Notes: generated by a model not told the origin, from the letters alone. A stretch of 64,000 nucleotides of DNA from Halolactibacillus halophilus (GCF_900115605.1 NZ_FOXC01000011.1:1-64000); one strand, 5' to 3'; positions 37,585-45,931 are shown, counted from the stretch's first letter. A program made the numbers and translations.

Positions 37585-38696
37585 CAACGGCTATTGGTCT
37601 CATTATCATCATTCAAGTCATTCAATTATGGTTTGTTGTGGTCAATCTGCGTTATTTTTTACCACCTGAAAAAATCGTGAGTGCGAACGTACCTTTAGAT
37701 GACTTACCGACGATCAGTGTCCTTATCCCTGCGCGGGATGAGGAAGATAATATTAAAGCGTGTATAGAATCCGTCTATAATCAATCAATCCTTCCACTTG
37801 ACGTACTCGTATTAAATGATCACTCAGTGGATAGGACTAGTAAAATCTTAACGGACTTACAATCCGTCTATCCTACTCTTAAGGTCTATGAAGGTAGAGA
37901 ACTACCAGAAGGCTGGCTAGGAAAGAGTTTTGCCTGTCATCAATTAGCAGAACGAGTACAAGGCGATTGGTTCTTACTATTAGATGCGGATGTGCGACTC
38001 ATGCCGATGGCGATTGAAAGCATTTTACCGGTGTTAAAGGCACAGAAAACAGGCATGATTTCAGGTTTTCCGAAACAACATGTGGTCACTTTAGCTGAAA
38101 AGTTGATGGTGCCGATGATGTTGTTTACCGTGCTCATGCACTTGCCACTTAAGTACGTGACGCAATCGCATAAGCCGAGATTGGCGGCAGCACATGGTGG
38201 CTTTATCGCGATTGAAAAAAATAGTTATCAAAAAGCTGGGGCCCATGAAGCGATTAGAACGTCGTTATTAGATGATATGTCACTGATGAAAAAACAAAAA
38301 GCACTGAATCAACCGGTTCGCCTACTAAAAGTAGACCCATTCGTTCAGATGCGTATGTATCATTCTTTTCAATCCGTCTGGCTGGGGTTTCAAAAGAATA
38401 TGTTTAGCCTTTTCAATAAGAAAGTAGGCTATATGTTAGGGTTGATGAGCTATTATACGGTGCTGTTTCTTTTACCGTTTTGTTTCCTTCCATGGGTAGA
38501 TGTTAGATATGTTTTATTCAGTTACGGTTTGATGGTTTTAACGAAGCTAGTCATTGACTGGAGAAACGCAGTGCCTAAATGGCTGAGTTTCTTTATACCC
38601 ATTAGCATTCTATTTATGATCGGTATCGGTGTCGATTCAATGTATAAAAGCCTCACGCACCGAGGTTACATCTGGAAAGGAAGGCGATATCAATGA
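37581..38696 (+). CDS. Family 2 glycosyltransferase in the carotenoid operon (CrtQ-like)
   Basis: A 371-residue membrane-bound GT2 enzyme: an N-terminal helix, the nucleotide-sugar domain (ISVLIPARDEEDNI, LNDHSVDRT, LLLDADVRL near 130), an acceptor region and two or three C-terminal helices. This layout matches CrtQ-type carotenoid glycosyltransferases. It probably attaches a sugar to a hydroxy- or carboxy-carotenoid before acylation by the preceding gene product (inference from context). ATGA overlaps occur on both sides. Confidence 0.82.
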   Translation: MTTAIGLIIIIQVIQLWFVVVNLRYFLPPEKIVSANVPLDDLPTISVLIPARDEEDNIKACIESVYNQSILPLDVLVLNDHSVDRTSKILTDLQSVYPTLKVYEGRELPEGWLGKSFACHQLAERVQGDWFLLLDADVRLMPMAIESILPVLKAQKTGMISGFPKQHVVTLAEKLMVPMMLFTVLMHLPLKYVTQSHKPRLAAAHGGFIAIEKNSYQKAGAHEAIRTSLLDDMSLMKKQKALNQPVRLLKVDPFVQMRMYHSFQSVWLGFQKNMFSLFNKKVGYMLGLMSYYTVLFLLPFCFLPWVDVRYVLFSYGLMVLTKLVIDWRNAVPKWLSFFIPISILFMIGIGVDSMYKSLTHRGYIWKGRRYQ

Positions 38697-40159
38697 AAGA
38701 CTGTTTAGTCATTGGCGCAGGGTTAGGCGGTTTATCAGCTGCCATAAGGTTAGCACATGCAGGTTACAACGTGACGATTCTAGAAAAAAACGAGGAAGCA
38801 GGAGGGAAACTACGTCCTATTACCTTAGGGCCTTATCAGTTTGATTTAGGTCCAAGTACCATTACGTTAAAACACGTATTTGACATGGTCTTTCAATCTG
38901 TTGGACGAAAGCCTGAAGATTATCTTGATTTTTATCCGATTGACAGCGGAACGAGAAACTTTTTCTCACCGGATGTTCACTTAGATTTTTCTCGTGATGA
39001 AGCGGCAGTGAAAAAACAAATCGCTGAATTTAGTAGACACGATGCCGATAACTATGAGGCATTTTTAGAAGAGGCAAAGCGCCTCTATGACATCAGTCAT
39101 CGGCAGTTTTTTAGTCAACTGATGTATCCACTTACGACGCAATTATCACCGTCATTGATCAAAGATTTTATTAAAATCAAGCCGTTTAAAACGTTAGCAT
39201 CATTACTAGATGACTACTTTGAGCATCCTTATACGAAGAAGATGTTTTTACGCTATGCGACCTACGTTGGCTCAAGCCCTTACCAATCACCGATGATATT
39301 CGCCATGATGGCACATTTAGAAGGCTCACAAGGTATTTGGGGTGTAAGAGGGGGCACATACGCCATTGTCGATGCGTTTGTCCGTCTAGGAGAAGAACTT
39401 GGCGTTGTCATTAAATACAATCAAAACGTGACGAAGATTCGAAAGAAACATGACCGTGTCATAGGTGTTGAGGTAGGAGATATCTTCTATGATAGTGATG
39501 TTGTCATTGTGAACGCCGATGCGTTAACGGTCTATCAGACGTTTATGTCACACCATCCACTGAGTTATGCATTACGTAAAAAAGACGTGTCATTGTCAGG
39601 ATTTGTTTGGCTTGTTGGGATCAATCAGACATACGATGTCTTAAAACATCATAATGTCTATTTCCCAGTAGACTATACACAAGAGTTTGAAGCCATCTTT
39701 GACGATTTAGATGTGCCTGAAACACCGACGATTTATATTTGTCAGTCGAGTGTGTCAGAACCTGAGCGCGCGACACCTGGTGGAGGCAATCTTTTCATCT
39801 TAATCAATGCGCCCCATCTTTCAGACAAGTTAGTCTGGAATGAGGCAACCATACGTGAGATGAAGCGGCGCATCATCCAGCAACTTGAACATTTTGGTCT
39901 TACACAGTTAGAAGAGCGGATAGAAGAAGAGTTTTTCTATACACCGAAGGATTTGATGGAGCGGACAGCGGCCTATAAGGGCGCCATTTACGGTATGAGT
40001 TCAAATAGTGTTTCACAAGCATTTTTCAAAGTAGAGAACCGTGATCCTATCTATCGTAATCTTTACTTTACCGGTGGTTCAACTCATCCAGGTGGAGGCA
40101 CACCGATGGTCACCTTATCAGGGCAGTTAGTGGCAGCGGATATTATTAAAAAGATGTAG
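38693..40159 (+). CDS. CrtN/CrtP-family carotenoid desaturase or oxidase
   Basis: A 488-residue FAD flavoprotein of the phytoene desaturase family. The dinucleotide site VIGAGLGGLSAAIRLA is at residues 6-21, with LEKNEEAGGK after it, and the CrtI-family C-terminal signature FTGGSTHPGGGTPMVTLSGQ is complete. The position at the end of a tailoring operon favours a CrtP/CrtNc-like terminal oxidase over the basic dehydrosqualene desaturase; sequence alone cannot decide. The start overlaps the glycosyltransferase stop (ATGA). Confidence 0.82.
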   Translation: MKDCLVIGAGLGGLSAAIRLAHAGYNVTILEKNEEAGGKLRPITLGPYQFDLGPSTITLKHVFDMVFQSVGRKPEDYLDFYPIDSGTRNFFSPDVHLDFSRDEAAVKKQIAEFSRHDADNYEAFLEEAKRLYDISHRQFFSQLMYPLTTQLSPSLIKDFIKIKPFKTLASLLDDYFEHPYTKKMFLRYATYVGSSPYQSPMIFAMMAHLEGSQGIWGVRGGTYAIVDAFVRLGEELGVVIKYNQNVTKIRKKHDRVIGVEVGDIFYDSDVVIVNADALTVYQTFMSHHPLSYALRKKDVSLSGFVWLVGINQTYDVLKHHNVYFPVDYTQEFEAIFDDLDVPETPTIYICQSSVSEPERATPGGGNLFILINAPHLSDKLVWNEATIREMKRRIIQQLEHFGLTQLEERIEEEFFYTPKDLMERTAAYKGAIYGMSSNSVSQAFFKVENRDPIYRNLYFTGGSTHPGGGTPMVTLSGQLVAADIIKKM

Positions 40160-40223
40160 CAACGAACCATTTTATGTATCTAGTGGGATTAGTTGTATAT
40201 CCCATCTTGTTTTTAACCTATCT

Positions 40224-40279
40224 AAACATGAAAAAGGTGAACCAATGAAGTCATTCATGGTTTACTTTTTTCATGTTTT
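40224..40279. terminator. Terminator of the carotenoid operon
   Basis: AAACATGAAAAAGGTGAACCA pairs with TGGTTTACTTTTTTCATGTT with few mismatches, followed by TTTC. A smaller GGGAT/ATCCC hairpin with TTTTT precedes it at about 40182-40216. Confidence 0.85.
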
Positions 40280-40323
40280 CGTTATATGATGAGATAAGGT
40301 TAAATACTGAAGGGGTTTTTTTC

Positions 40324-40737
40324 ATGACACGCCATAAACTATTAAAGGTTAGTTATATCATCATCGGATCTTTTTCACTGGCTTTAGGGACGATTGGGAT
40401 CTTTCTCCCGGTCTTACCGACGACGCCATTTTTACTGCTCACGGCTTATTTCTATTTAAGAAGTTCAGAGCGACTGTATCACTGGCTCCTTCATCATAAA
40501 GTCTTCGGTAAGTACATTCACGACTATATCAAATACCGCAGCATTCCGTTAAAGACGAAAATATTAGCACTTGTGCTTCTTTGGCCGTCCATTATTGTGA
40601 CACTTTTTTTCATTCCACTCTTTCCAGTGAAAGTGATGCTTGTCTTAATCGCCTCAATAGTCACCGTGTATATCGTAAGGCTGAAGACGAGAGTAGAGGG
40701 ACAGAGTATCGAAGAGTCGGTGTGCGTAAATGAATAA
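40324..40737 (+). CDS. YbaN-family inner membrane protein (DUF454)
   Basis: A 137-residue membrane protein with about four hydrophobic segments. The family signature LGTIGIFLPVLPTTPFLLL is complete at residues 20-38, followed by YFYLRSSERLYHWLLHHKVFGKYIHDY. Function is unknown. ATG 40324 follows GAAGGGG. It is bounded by terminators on both sides and so is transcribed alone. Confidence 0.88.
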   Translation: MTRHKLLKVSYIIIGSFSLALGTIGIFLPVLPTTPFLLLTAYFYLRSSERLYHWLLHHKVFGKYIHDYIKYRSIPLKTKILALVLLWPSIIVTLFFIPLFPVKVMLVLIASIVTVYIVRLKTRVEGQSIEESVCVNE

Positions 40738-40759
40738 AAATTACTGATTATAACTAAGA

Positions 40760-40803
40760 CAAAAAGCCTTTCCGACACTGTAACGTGCAGGAAAGGCTTT
40801 TTG
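40760..40803. terminator. Terminator of the YbaN-family gene
   Basis: AAAAAGCCTTTCC pairs perfectly with GGAAAGGCTTTTT around a 16-nt loop. Confidence 0.92.
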
Positions 40804-40952
40804 CATATTGATTTTATTTATGTTAAAAGATTGTGTTATAATTGTAAAAAACGAACCTCGAAAATTACATATTCAGCCACAAATCATTAATTCTGAAGCT
40901 TTGCCATGGGTGAATAGCGCGATTACGAAGCCTTAATTTTTATTACTACGAG
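40804..40952 (+). promoter_or_regulatory. CRISPR leader with CTACGAG anchor
   Basis: AT-rich stretch directly before the first CRISPR repeat. It contains an extended -10 promoter, TGTTATAAT (40834-40842). It ends in CTACGAG at 40946-40952, which matches one of the leader-end (spacer-integration anchor) motifs I recall for type II-A arrays. It contains no open frame; cas genes, usually upstream, are replaced by the preceding terminator. Confidence 0.7.
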
Positions 40953-41090
40953 GTTTTAGAGCTATGTTGAATTGAATGATTCCAAAACTTAATGATTTTA
41001 ATTTAGCGAGTGACATTAGTTTTAGAGCTATGCTGAATTGAATGATTCCAAAACGTTTTAGAGCTGTGTTGAATTGAGTGGTTTATAATA
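40953..41090 (+). CRISPR. Orphan type II-A-like CRISPR remnant, three repeats
   Basis: Repeat 1 (40953-40988) and repeat 2 (41019-41054) are 36 bp, differing at one base. They begin GTTTTAGAGCTATG and end AATGATTCCAAAAC, with self-pairing GTTTT/AAAAC ends, very close to Cas9-associated repeats. One 30-bp spacer (40989-41018) separates them. Repeat 3 begins at 41055 with no spacer and its 3' third is degenerate, as terminal repeats often are. No cas gene and no tracrRNA anti-repeat were found in the window. Confidence 0.85.
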
Positions 41091-41120
41091 AAAAAGAATT
41101 AAACAGGGAAGGGGAGCAGT

Positions 41121-41864
41121 ATGCGAATAATTATCTCACCAGCAAAGAAAATGAAAGTAGATACCGATGCCTTTACACATGAACAATACCCACAGTTTTT
41201 AGATCAAACAAAAGAGCTGTTAACGTATTTACAAACACTTAGTTATGAAAAGTTAAAAAAGATTTGGAAAGCTAGTGACAAAATATCGACAGAAAATTAT
41301 GAACGTATTCAACATATGGATCTAGCATCAAATTTAACACCGGCAATTTTATCGTATGAAGGCATTCAATATCAACATATGGGGCCAGATGTGTTTGAAC
41401 AGCAACAATTTGATTACTTACAAGAGCATTTGAGGATTCTTTCGGGTTTTTATGGCATCTTAAGACCATTTGATGGTGTGACGCCATATCGGCTTGAAAT
41501 GCAAGCGAAACTGCATGACGATACCTATAAATCTGTGTATCATTTTTGGTCAGATCAATTAGCAAAACAGTTATTTAGTGAGACGGATACCATTATTAAT
41601 TTAGCTTCTAAAGAATACAGTCAAACAATTACGAAATATAACGAATCAGCGCGAATTATTACGTGTGTATTTGGTGAATTAAAAGATGATAAAGTTAAAG
41701 AAAAAGGCACATTAGTAAAGATGTCGCGTGGTGAAATGGTTAGATTTTTAGCTGAGAATCAGATAACGGATGTTGAAAAGATTAAAGCATTTGATCGCTT
41801 AAACTTTAGCTTCAGCAAAGAACATTCATCAGCTGACACGTTTGTATTTATTAAACAAGACTGA
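41121..41864 (+). CDS. yaaA: YaaA-family peroxide stress protein (UPF0246)
   Basis: A 247-residue protein whose E. coli homologue limits free iron during peroxide stress. The family start MRIIISPAKKMK, RPFDGVTPYRLEMQ near 115, NLASKEYSQTI near 157 and the C-terminal FSFSKEHSSADTFVFIK are all present. AGGGGAGC precedes the ATG. It lies just after the CRISPR remnant and before a long non-coding region. Confidence 0.92.
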   Translation: MRIIISPAKKMKVDTDAFTHEQYPQFLDQTKELLTYLQTLSYEKLKKIWKASDKISTENYERIQHMDLASNLTPAILSYEGIQYQHMGPDVFEQQQFDYLQEHLRILSGFYGILRPFDGVTPYRLEMQAKLHDDTYKSVYHFWSDQLAKQLFSETDTIINLASKEYSQTITKYNESARIITCVFGELKDDKVKEKGTLVKMSRGEMVRFLAENQITDVEKIKAFDRLNFSFSKEHSSADTFVFIKQD

Positions 41865-42243
41865 TCAATACGCGTATATGATTTAGTTAAAAGTTCATGA
41901 AACTAACGGATTTTGCTGTGGGTCTAAAAAACTTAAAAATTTCAATTTCGTCTCACTATCTTGAGTATACTTTACTTATGAGATGTGAGATGGTTCTTTT
42001 AGTTCAACTTCCTATAATATATATTATGTTAACTAGATTGTTTGCGAATATTTTAAGTAACGTTTTGATTTGAATATATCTCCTTTTGCGTTTACGGACC
42101 TGCTTATACATAATCTCACTGAATTTTTTAACAAGCACATTCTATTTCTGTTAAGTACTGCTTATGAAATGTACTACTAGTGAATGTTTTTATCTACCTA
42201 GATACCTTTAGGAAACTAACGTGTCTTTGCATCTTGATCTGCT

Positions 42244-42350
42244 GCGGCTAGAGAAACAGCTGACTACAAGCTGGCTCTGCTGAACAAGACTACCATGCTC
42301 GCCGCTCGATATAAAGCCTAGCCTCACTCAAGTAATGGTAAATAGCTTGG
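42244..42350 (-). repeat. Dispersed non-coding repeat, copy A
   Basis: Read on the minus strand this 107-bp block begins CCAAGCTATTTACC and ends near TTTCTCTAGCCG. It matches copy B (60017-60124, plus strand) over its whole length at roughly 75 percent identity by eye; the longest identical run covers CTATTTACCATTACTTGAGT. No reading frame is shared. Confidence 0.65.
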
Positions 42351-42423
42351 CAAACAGTGGTACAATTGTTGGCAATCACTGGCAATAAACTTGTCAAGCT
42401 TGGTAAATATCATTGGCAGTATT
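42337..42423 (+). repeat. Four tandem 22-bp iterons
   Basis: Units start at 42337 (GGTAAATAGCTTGGCAA), 42359 (GGTACAATTGTTGGCAA, off by one), 42380 (GGCAATAAACTTGTCAA) and 42402 (GGTAAATATCATTGGCA): a period of 21-22 bp with the shared pattern GGnAAATA-n3-TTGGCAA. Similar degenerate units occur at 60182-60249. Confidence 0.6.
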
Positions 42424-42648
42424 CACATATGTTGTCGAAACCTTTAATTTTACCAAAAAACGCGCTTGCTTTATAAATTCAGACAGAAAAATAGGTGCTA
42501 GTGAGTATTTAAAGTGAGCAACCTCTTCCCTCTTCAAAATCCCTTCACCAACACCAAATATTATATAACCATTTTCTTAGCAGAAAATCAAATCCAATTT
42601 TCACTTATTCGATATTTGTACCAGATTCCAGATATTAATAGCACGCTA

Positions 42649-43083
42649 TTATATGGTTATTATCACACAATATCCTTTATTTTTTTCTGGGTTGTATAAA
42701 TATAATTTTTTTGTTCCATCTAAATCAACGTAACTATAACGCGTATTTGTATCCTTTTCAAGTTTATATATATTTTGAATAATCATATCCCATTTATCAT
42801 CTGATGAGTTATCATAGAAATAGGATCTTATTGAATAATAGGATTTATCGATTTTTTCCCAATGAGAATATTCAAGAGGTTCCTCTAAAGAAAATGAATA
42901 GACATCCCATCGGTCATTGCCAAATCCTCGTTCACTCTTGAATTCAATGTCATATCCTTTAATATTGTCTTTTATTTCAGTTAGGTCATTAAGGTCAATA
43001 TTTTTTTGTATGGCTTTAGGAGATAAGAATATAAGACCAATCATACATAAAGTAGCGACGGATATAATGATTATTTTTTTCAT
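42649..43083 (-). CDS. Unknown exported or membrane-anchored protein
   Basis: A 144-residue protein with an N-terminal signal anchor (IIIISVATLCMIGLIFL) and a polar remainder rich in Asp, Lys and aromatic residues (RWDVYSFSLEEPLEYSHWEKIDKSYYSIRSYF). No known domain is recognised. It starts 3 bp after the stop of the upstream secreted protein gene, with only a weak ribosome site, so it probably depends on translational coupling. The composition is AT-richer than the backbone, suggesting acquired DNA (impression, not computed). Confidence 0.6.
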   Translation of the reverse strand: MKKIIIISVATLCMIGLIFLSPKAIQKNIDLNDLTEIKDNIKGYDIEFKSERGFGNDRWDVYSFSLEEPLEYSHWEKIDKSYYSIRSYFYDNSSDDKWDMIIQNIYKLEKDTNTRYSYVDLDGTKKLYLYNPEKNKGYCVIITI

Positions 43084-43086
43084 AGT

Positions 43087-43758
43087 CTACACATCGATAC
43101 CTAAATGAACATCGACTGGATGTAACATCCACATAATTTGACTCAAATACGCCCAATTATTAACAACCGATGTGAATATATTTTTATAACTTGTATCTGC
43201 TTCAAAATCATAAACGTCACGAATCCATATTCTCATCCCTTGACTACTTGATGCAGAAGAATAGCTTACCTTATGAAGTGAATAAAAAAGATCGCTACTA
43301 TCACTTTTCTGAAAAGCGATGGTTCCTTTTCTATTCTTCTTCATTTGATTATATTTATTTGTTCGCCTTATGGCTTTTGCGAAAGGTCCATTTGTTTCAG
43401 AATAACTTTTATTCCATACAGAATGTTCAACTAATGTAGCAGATAATGGATAGCCGTTACGACGAGCAATCTCAGCTGCTGCTAACCATGCTGCTTTAAG
43501 TGCTGCTATATTACCGATAACTCTACTTGATTCTATTTGACTTTGTGCTATCATTCCTTGTAATTCATCATTAGACTTATCTTTTAGTTCCTGAGAAAAG
43601 CTTCTTAAATATGAGCCATCTTCCAATCGATGCAACTCTCTCGGCTTATTCGATGTCTCGTGTGAATCTCTCGCAAAAACTATCGGATATTCAAAAAACA
43701 TCAAAAATGTGATAAAGATTAATAACAGAGTGATAAATTTTTTTATTCGATATTTCAT
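43087..43758 (-). CDS. Unknown secreted protein
   Basis: A 223-residue protein with a clear signal peptide (FITLLLIFITFLMFF, probable cleavage after VFA near residue 30). The mature part has a helical segment IAALKAAWLAAAEIARRNGYPLSATLVEHSV followed by a domain ending HKVSYSS and IWIRDVYDFE. I do not recognise the family; the length and the paired downstream gene suggest a two-component exported system, for example a secreted effector with a membrane partner, but that is speculative. GGAGG lies before its ATG. Confidence 0.6.
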   Translation of the reverse strand: MKYRIKKFITLLLIFITFLMFFEYPIVFARDSHETSNKPRELHRLEDGSYLRSFSQELKDKSNDELQGMIAQSQIESSRVIGNIAALKAAWLAAAEIARRNGYPLSATLVEHSVWNKSYSETNGPFAKAIRRTNKYNQMKKNRKGTIAFQKSDSSDLFYSLHKVSYSSASSSQGMRIWIRDVYDFEADTSYKNIFTSVVNNWAYLSQIMWMLHPVDVHLGIDV

Positions 43759-43944
43759 AAGTTATCCTCCCTATAATTTATTTATCAAATTGTAATTTAT
43801 ATGTAATATATTCAATATAACGTAAAAAAAAGATCTATGTCAAATTGTTTTTGATAAGATTGTTAAATAACAAAGGAATCGTCCGTACTTCGGGTCTTCG
43901 AATAATAAAATTGTATTACGTTCATCTAATAATCTGTCAAATTT

Positions 43945-43985
43945 AAAAAGATCTCAAATCCACCTATTAGGAATTGAGACCTTTG
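43945..43985 (-). terminator. Terminator of the toxin-antitoxin operon
   Basis: On the minus strand GGTCTCAATT pairs with GATTTGAGATC (imperfect) and ends in CTTTTT. It lies about 60 bp after the toxin stop. Confidence 0.6.
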
Positions 43986-44046
43986 TAATAAATGATGTAA
44001 CATTTTTTTAAACTCTAATCAGCTAATAATTGCTTTTAGACTTTAA

Positions 44047-44418
44047 TTATTCCATATGTTGTAGAAACTTCTGTAAGCGCTCAGAAGCCATTCGATAAGC
44101 TTTTTCTTTATCTCTTGGACCGATTGCAATAACCTCCATTTTAATTGGATTTCCTTCGACGGGACGATAGATTATTCTAACATTAAGTGATTTCGATTTT
44201 ATTTTAGCAAAACCATGTAAATCACCGTGTAAGGATTCTGCAACGCCATCTGTTTTAAATAACGGTCCTTGTTTAGCTCTACTTAATATTTCTAGTAAAA
44301 CCTTCTGTCTATGCCCTTTATTTATAGCCTTAATGTCCTGTTTTACATCTTCGATAAATTTTAAATCTACATTATATTTTTCCAATGTTATTGCGGTTAA
44401 ATCTTCGAGCGTTTTCAA
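44047..44418 (-). CDS. RelE/ParE-family toxin of a type II toxin-antitoxin pair
   Basis: A 123-residue basic protein. The C-terminal half has the RelE-like strand pattern LHGDLHGFAKIKSKSLNVRIIYRP and MEVIAIGPRDKEKAYRMASERL, typical of ribosome-dependent mRNA interferases, with an N-terminal helical extension. It lies 1 bp after the antitoxin gene, antitoxin first, the usual order. Catalytic residues of RelE-type toxins vary, so activity is not proved. Confidence 0.78.
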   Translation of the reverse strand: MKTLEDLTAITLEKYNVDLKFIEDVKQDIKAINKGHRQKVLLEILSRAKQGPLFKTDGVAESLHGDLHGFAKIKSKSLNVRIIYRPVEGNPIKMEVIAIGPRDKEKAYRMASERLQKFLQHME

Positions 44419-44419
44419 T

Positions 44420-44809
44420 TTAGTCTTCCTCTAATAGTTTTATTAATTCAGTAACATTTATATCTTCTTCATCAAAGACATCAGATAATGATTGATTTAC
44501 TGGCTTTCCTATACGACCATAAGCTTCTTCCATAGCAACTTGATCAAGAGAAGCCTCAATAATTTCTTTAAATTGTAAAAGTTGCTCGAAATAATCCATA
44601 TCTAACATAACTGCTTGAGCATTTTTTTTCTTTCCATTTTGAATGACAAATACTTCTTCTGATACTCCAGTAGAAAATCGGTCAAGTATTTCTGATAATT
44701 TATTACTTCTAGTAAGATCTGTAACGGTTAATACATTCTGCTTTAAGAAATCAAGTGTATTGGTATTTAAAATCGGATGGTGTTCTTTTGACATAACAAA
44801 TGCACCCAC
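44420..44809 (-). CDS. Phd/YefM-like antitoxin
   Basis: A protein of 124-129 residues. The N-terminal part TVTDLTRSNKLSEILDRF followed by VFVIQNGKKKNAQAVMLDMDYFEQL is the Phd/YefM DNA-binding fold; the acidic C-terminus (SDVFDEEDINVTELIKLLEED) would wrap the toxin. GTG 44809 has AAAGGA at about 10 nt; ATG 44794 is the alternative. Antitoxins of this type repress their own promoter with the toxin as co-repressor. Confidence 0.8.
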   Translation of the reverse strand: MGAFVMSKEHHPILNTNTLDFLKQNVLTVTDLTRSNKLSEILDRFSTGVSEEVFVIQNGKKKNAQAVMLDMDYFEQLLQFKEIIEASLDQVAMEEAYGRIGKPVNQSLSDVFDEEDINVTELIKLLEED

Positions 44810-45034
44810 TTTCCATCATTCCTTTCTGATATTATATGCATTAATGTATGCTTTATACCTCTATTATACACATCAAACAACACATAAAACAACTCATAAC
44901 GGATGAATCAACAATTATTTAATTTGAGTGTGTTGAGTCATGAATATTATGATATTATCAATATTGTACATATATTATTTTTTTCAATGTGTTATTACGA
45001 TAAATTATATAACAATCGTATTTGGAGGTTCTTT

Positions 45035-45931
45035 ATGACGCAACAAAAAAACTTGAAATCAACAATCAATGCTGATGGATTTGAACAGATAAATTATACC
45101 TTTTATCACCTTCCCCTTCAGTTATCATCTCGTGACATGTCAATCGTTAAAGATTTATTTCAACCGTGTTATTTTCATCAAGAAGTTGAATTTATCTACA
45201 TATTGGATGGCACGATGTCTATCTATATAAACGGTGCTGTGTGTCACTTAAATAAAGGTGAGGGTTTATTTATCAATGCTGGACGACTGCATGTCGCATT
45301 GTCTACTGAAGATTCAAGTTGCTCATATGTGAAGATGATCTTTGATCCTGAATTAGTACGTCCCTCCTTCCCTTTTACATATGACGTCATTGAACAAGTA
45401 ACAAATGAATTTGCGCCTGATTATGTTCATCTAAGGCCAGGACAAGTTAAAGAATCACAACTGCTGCAACTCATTATGCGGGCTTATCGTTTAAAAGATA
45501 AAACATCTGTGACCGTCGAACTTGATATGATGCGGATCGTGTTATCAATGTGGTCTATCCTTATTGACTTAGTTGAACCGCTTCAAGCAGCGTCAGATAG
45601 ACCGAATAAAGCCATCAATCAATTAAAAATGATGCTGACTTACATCCACTTGAATTATCAAGATAAACTAAACCTTGATCTGATCGCAAAAAGTGCAGCT
45701 ATTTCAAGAAGCCATAGCTGTGACATCTTTCGAGAAGAATGTCACAGCTCACCCATTCAATACCTGCAGCATTACCGACTATCTAAGAGTCTTGATCTGT
45801 TGCTGACAAGTGATAGATCTATTACAGAAGTTGCTCATAGTGTAGGTTTTAATTCCCCGAGCTACTATACTGAAACATTTCGTAAGGTGTATGATGTGAC
45901 ACCGTCACAGTACCGAAAAGATCATCGATAA
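45035..45931 (+). CDS. AraC-family transcriptional regulator
   Basis: A 298-residue regulator with an N-terminal cupin sensing domain (FHQEVEFIYILDGTMSIYINGAV ... GEGLFINAGRLHVAL) and two C-terminal helix-turn-helix motifs (LDLIAKSAAISRSHSCDIFR and ITEVAHSVGFNSPSYYTETFRK near 270-290). The effector is unknown, probably a sugar or metabolite. The ATG at 45035 is 6 nt after GGAGG; an upstream in-frame extension lacks a ribosome site. It is directly upstream of mvaA and could control it. Confidence 0.9.
   Translation: MTQQKNLKSTINADGFEQINYTFYHLPLQLSSRDMSIVKDLFQPCYFHQEVEFIYILDGTMSIYINGAVCHLNKGEGLFINAGRLHVALSTEDSSCSYVKMIFDPELVRPSFPFTYDVIEQVTNEFAPDYVHLRPGQVKESQLLQLIMRAYRLKDKTSVTVELDMMRIVLSMWSILIDLVEPLQAASDRPNKAINQLKMMLTYIHLNYQDKLNLDLIAKSAAISRSHSCDIFREECHSSPIQYLQHYRLSKSLDLLLTSDRSITEVAHSVGFNSPSYYTETFRKVYDVTPSQYRKDHR

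Larger units (their letters stand above)
41865..42648. other. 784-bp non-coding region
   Basis: No credible coding frame on either strand. It holds a 14-bp perfect palindrome ATAATATATATTAT near 42014-42028, one copy of a dispersed repeat (42244-42350) and an array of 22-bp iterons (42337-42423). No terminator is evident after yaaA. Confidence 0.6.

Noticed and set aside
42514-42699. 61-residue plus-strand frame
   Set aside because: No ribosome site and overlaps the antisense of the unknown exported protein; AT-rich chance frame.
40804-45000. tracrRNA or cas gene relic near the CRISPR remnant
   Set aside because: No sequence complementary to the repeat (anti-repeat) and no Cas-like frame were found by reading both strands around it.
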